From Pseudomonadota bacterium (GTDB lineage Bacteria; Pseudomonadota; Gammaproteobacteria; Pseudomonadales; Oceanobacteraceae): 8,273 nucleotides of DNA. The DNA is taken from NCBI GenBank assembly GCA_023399105.1, contig JAEWQT010000039.1:1-8273 (forward strand), given 5' to 3'. The first letter of the stretch is position 1, and each line of letters opens with the position of its first letter. This document shows positions 5,601-8,273 of this stretch, in pieces. The translations under genes were made by a program, and so were the position numbers. The notes beneath the pieces are model-generated. The model worked only from the letters and a program-made list of their open reading frames with translations. It ran no database searches and had not been told where the DNA came from.

Positions 5601-5627
5601 GCCCCGTGATCCAGTCTGGCGGACAAT
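5599..5627 (+). promoter_or_regulatory. Possible weak pheST promoter
   Basis: TTGCCC (5599-5604) and GACAAT (5622-5627) are separated by 17 bp and each match four of six sigma-70 consensus positions. They lie directly after the terminator and 36 bp before the pheS ATG, where an independent pheST promoter would be expected. Weak matches, so low confidence. Confidence 0.25.
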
Positions 5628-5650
5628 GCCAACGCCCATTTAATCATTGA

Positions 5651-6667
<1,017 letters not shown>

Positions 6668-6694
6668 TGGCTCACAAGGTACAGGATTAAACAC

Positions 6695-8273
6695 ATGAAA
6701 TTCAGCGAACAGTGGTTACGCGAATGGGTGCAGCCTGCGGTGAGCACCGATGAACTGGCAGCCCAGATCACCATGGCCGGCCTTGAAGTAGACGGCGTCG
6801 AAGCGGTTGCCGGTCAGTTTTCCGGCGTGGTGGTTGGTCAGGTGATCAGCCGTGAACAACATCCGGATGCCGATAAACTCAGCCTTTGTCAGGTGACCGA
6901 TGGCAACGAAACCTTTCAGGTCGTTTGTGGTGCCGCCAACGTGCGTGCCGGTCTGAAAATTCCGTTTGCCAAAATTGGTGCCCAGTTGCCGGGCGATTTC
7001 AAAATCAAAAAAGCCAAACTGCGTGGCGTTGAGTCGTTCGGCATGTTGTGTGCCGAAGCCGAACTGGGCCTGGCGGAAACCTCCGATGGCTTAATGGAAC
7101 TGGCCGACGATGCGCCGGTGGGTGCCGATATTCGCCAGTACCTGAATCTGGATGACCAGATCATCGAAGTGGATTTAACCCCGAACCGGGGTGACTGTTT
7201 AAGCATTGCCGGACTGGCGCGCGAAGTTGGCGTACTGAATCAGGCGGCGGTACAAGGCCCGGATATTCAGCCGGCCGCGGTCAGCATCAGTGATGCGCCG
7301 GTTATTGAGGTACTGGCTCCGAAAGCCTGCCCGCGTTACCTCGGTCGTATTGTTAAGGGCGTGAATGTCAAAGCGCCGACGCCGCTGTGGATGGTGGAAA
7401 AGCTGCGCCGCAGTGGTATCCGCTCCATTGATGCGGTGGTGGATATTACCAACTATGTGCTGCTGGAACTGGGGCAGCCTATGCACGCCTTTGACCTGAG
7501 CAAGGTTGAGGGTGGTATTCGCGTGCGTATGGCCGAGCAGGGCGAACAACTGACGCTGCTGGATGGCCAGGAAATCAGCCTGAACGCCGATACGTTGGTG
7601 ATTGCTGACCATAACAAAGCGCTGGCCATGGCCGGCATTATGGGCGGCGAGCATTCCGGTGTCAGCGACAGTACTCAGGATTTATTGCTGGAAGCGGCGT
7701 TTTTTGCGCAGCTGGCCGTTGCCGGCCGCGCCCGTCATTACGGATTGCACACAGATTCTTCCCATCGTTTTGAACGTGGCGTGGATTACAACCTGGCCCG
7801 CACTGCCATGGAACGGGCCACTGGCCTGTTGCTGGATCTGTGCGGTGGTGCCGCCGGCCCCATCGTGGAAGTCGCCAGTGACGCCGACCTGCCGAAAGCC
7901 GCCAGCATTCACCTGCGCAAAGCCCGTATCAGCCAGATGCTGGGGCTGGAGCTGGATTCCGCCATGGTGGAAGACATGCTCACCCGTATGGGCATGCAGT
8001 TAACCGATACCGCTGATGGCTGGCAGGTACAGGCGCCCAGCTACCGTTTCGATATGGCCATTGAAGCCGATTTAATCGAAGAACTGGCGCGTATTTACGG
8101 CTACAACCGTTTGCCGGTGCGCACTCCTGCCGCTGCCACACCGCTGCGTAAAGTGCCGGAAAACCGCCTCAGCATGCAGGACGTACGCCGTCAGCTGATT
8201 GCCCGTGGTTATCAGGAAGCCATTACCTACAGCTTCGTGGAACCGTCATTGCAGAAAGCACTGGACCCTGAAG
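6695..8273 (+). CDS. pheT: Phenylalanine--tRNA ligase beta subunit, 5' part
   Basis: The frame is open from ATG 6695 to the right edge, giving 526 complete codons; full beta subunits are about 795 aa, so roughly two thirds is visible. It begins [20 protein letters not shown]. Visible domains: the tRNA-binding OB fold (about 40-150, [31 protein letters not shown]); the B3/B4 editing domain (about 208-385, [61 protein letters not shown]), which removes mischarged tyrosine; and the B5 domain (about 401-472, [37 protein letters not shown]). The window ends at the start of the catalytic-like B6/B7 core. The beta subunit forms the alpha2-beta2 enzyme with PheS and binds tRNA. AGGA (6683-6686) lies 8 nt before the start. 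No frameshift is seen in the visible part. Confidence 0.97.
   Translation, partial: MKFSEQWLREWVQPAVSTDELAAQITMAGLEVDGVEAVAGQFSGVVVGQVISREQHPDADKLSLCQVTDGNETFQVVCGAANVRAGLKIPFAKIGAQLPGDFKIKKAKLRGVESFGMLCAEAELGLAETSDGLMELADDAPVGADIRQYLNLDDQIIEVDLTPNRGDCLSIAGLAREVGVLNQAAVQGPDIQPAAVSISDAPVIEVLAPKACPRYLGRIVKGVNVKAPTPLWMVEKLRRSGIRSIDAVVDITNYVLLELGQPMHAFDLSKVEGGIRVRMAEQGEQLTLLDGQEISLNADTLVIADHNKALAMAGIMGGEHSGVSDSTQDLLLEAAFFAQLAVAGRARHYGLHTDSSHRFERGVDYNLARTAMERATGLLLDLCGGAAGPIVEVASDADLPKAASIHLRKARISQMLGLELDSAMVEDMLTRMGMQLTDTADGWQVQAPSYRFDMAIEADLIEELARIYGYNRLPVRTPAAATPLRKVPENRLSMQDVRRQLIARGYQEAITYSFVEPSLQKALDPE

Noticed and set aside
7199..8003. ORFs on both strands in other frames across pheT
   Set aside because: The pheT frame is open and clearly homologous over the whole region; the others are shadows.

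Overview
The window comes from a gammaproteobacterial chromosome. The main evidence is the gene order thrS-infC-rpmI-rplT-pheS-pheT, all on the + strand from about 2.3 kb to the right edge, which is the classic translation-gene cluster of Enterobacteria, Pseudomonas and relatives. Supporting signs are an infC that lacks an AUG/GUG/UUG start and moderately GC-rich, strongly codon-biased ribosomal protein genes. A marine Oceanospirillales- or Pseudomonadales-like host is my guess from the style of the flanking genes; it is not demonstrated.

Left part (1-2228), accessory genes. The 3' end of a DJ-1/PfpI (YajL/ThiJ-like) gene enters from the left edge on +. It converges on a minus-strand di-iron membrane hydroxylase of the sterol desaturase/fatty acid hydroxylase family. 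That hydroxylase keeps all its histidine boxes but has a one-base frameshift near 381-386 that scrambles its C-terminus. The displaced tail can be read in the neighbouring frame to 221, where it would overlap the DJ-1 gene by 34 bp. Divergent from the hydroxylase, across about 107 bp, is an AraC-family regulator with an N-terminal arabinose-binding-like domain. The shared intergenic region holds candidate operator repeats.

Right part (2229-8273), translation genes. ThrRS (thrS) overlaps infC (IF3) by one base. A leader of about 130 bp precedes rpmI (L35) and rplT (L20). A 157-bp leader with a strong intrinsic terminator precedes pheS, and pheT follows 27 bp later and runs off the right edge after about 526 codons. 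Three leaders appear to carry RNA control. The thrS leader has a hairpin with a 7-nt loop showing CGU exactly where a tRNA-Thr anticodon would sit, and a second hairpin upstream with UGU in its loop, resembling the E. coli thrS translational operator. The rpmI leader has a long bulged hairpin, as expected for L20 feedback. The pheS leader has an attenuator-like terminator but no visible phenylalanine-rich leader peptide.

The genes of the right part together supply two aminoacyl-tRNA synthetases, an initiation factor and two large-subunit ribosomal proteins. No mobile element, CRISPR array, tRNA or rRNA gene was seen. No stretch over 300 bases lacks a gene.
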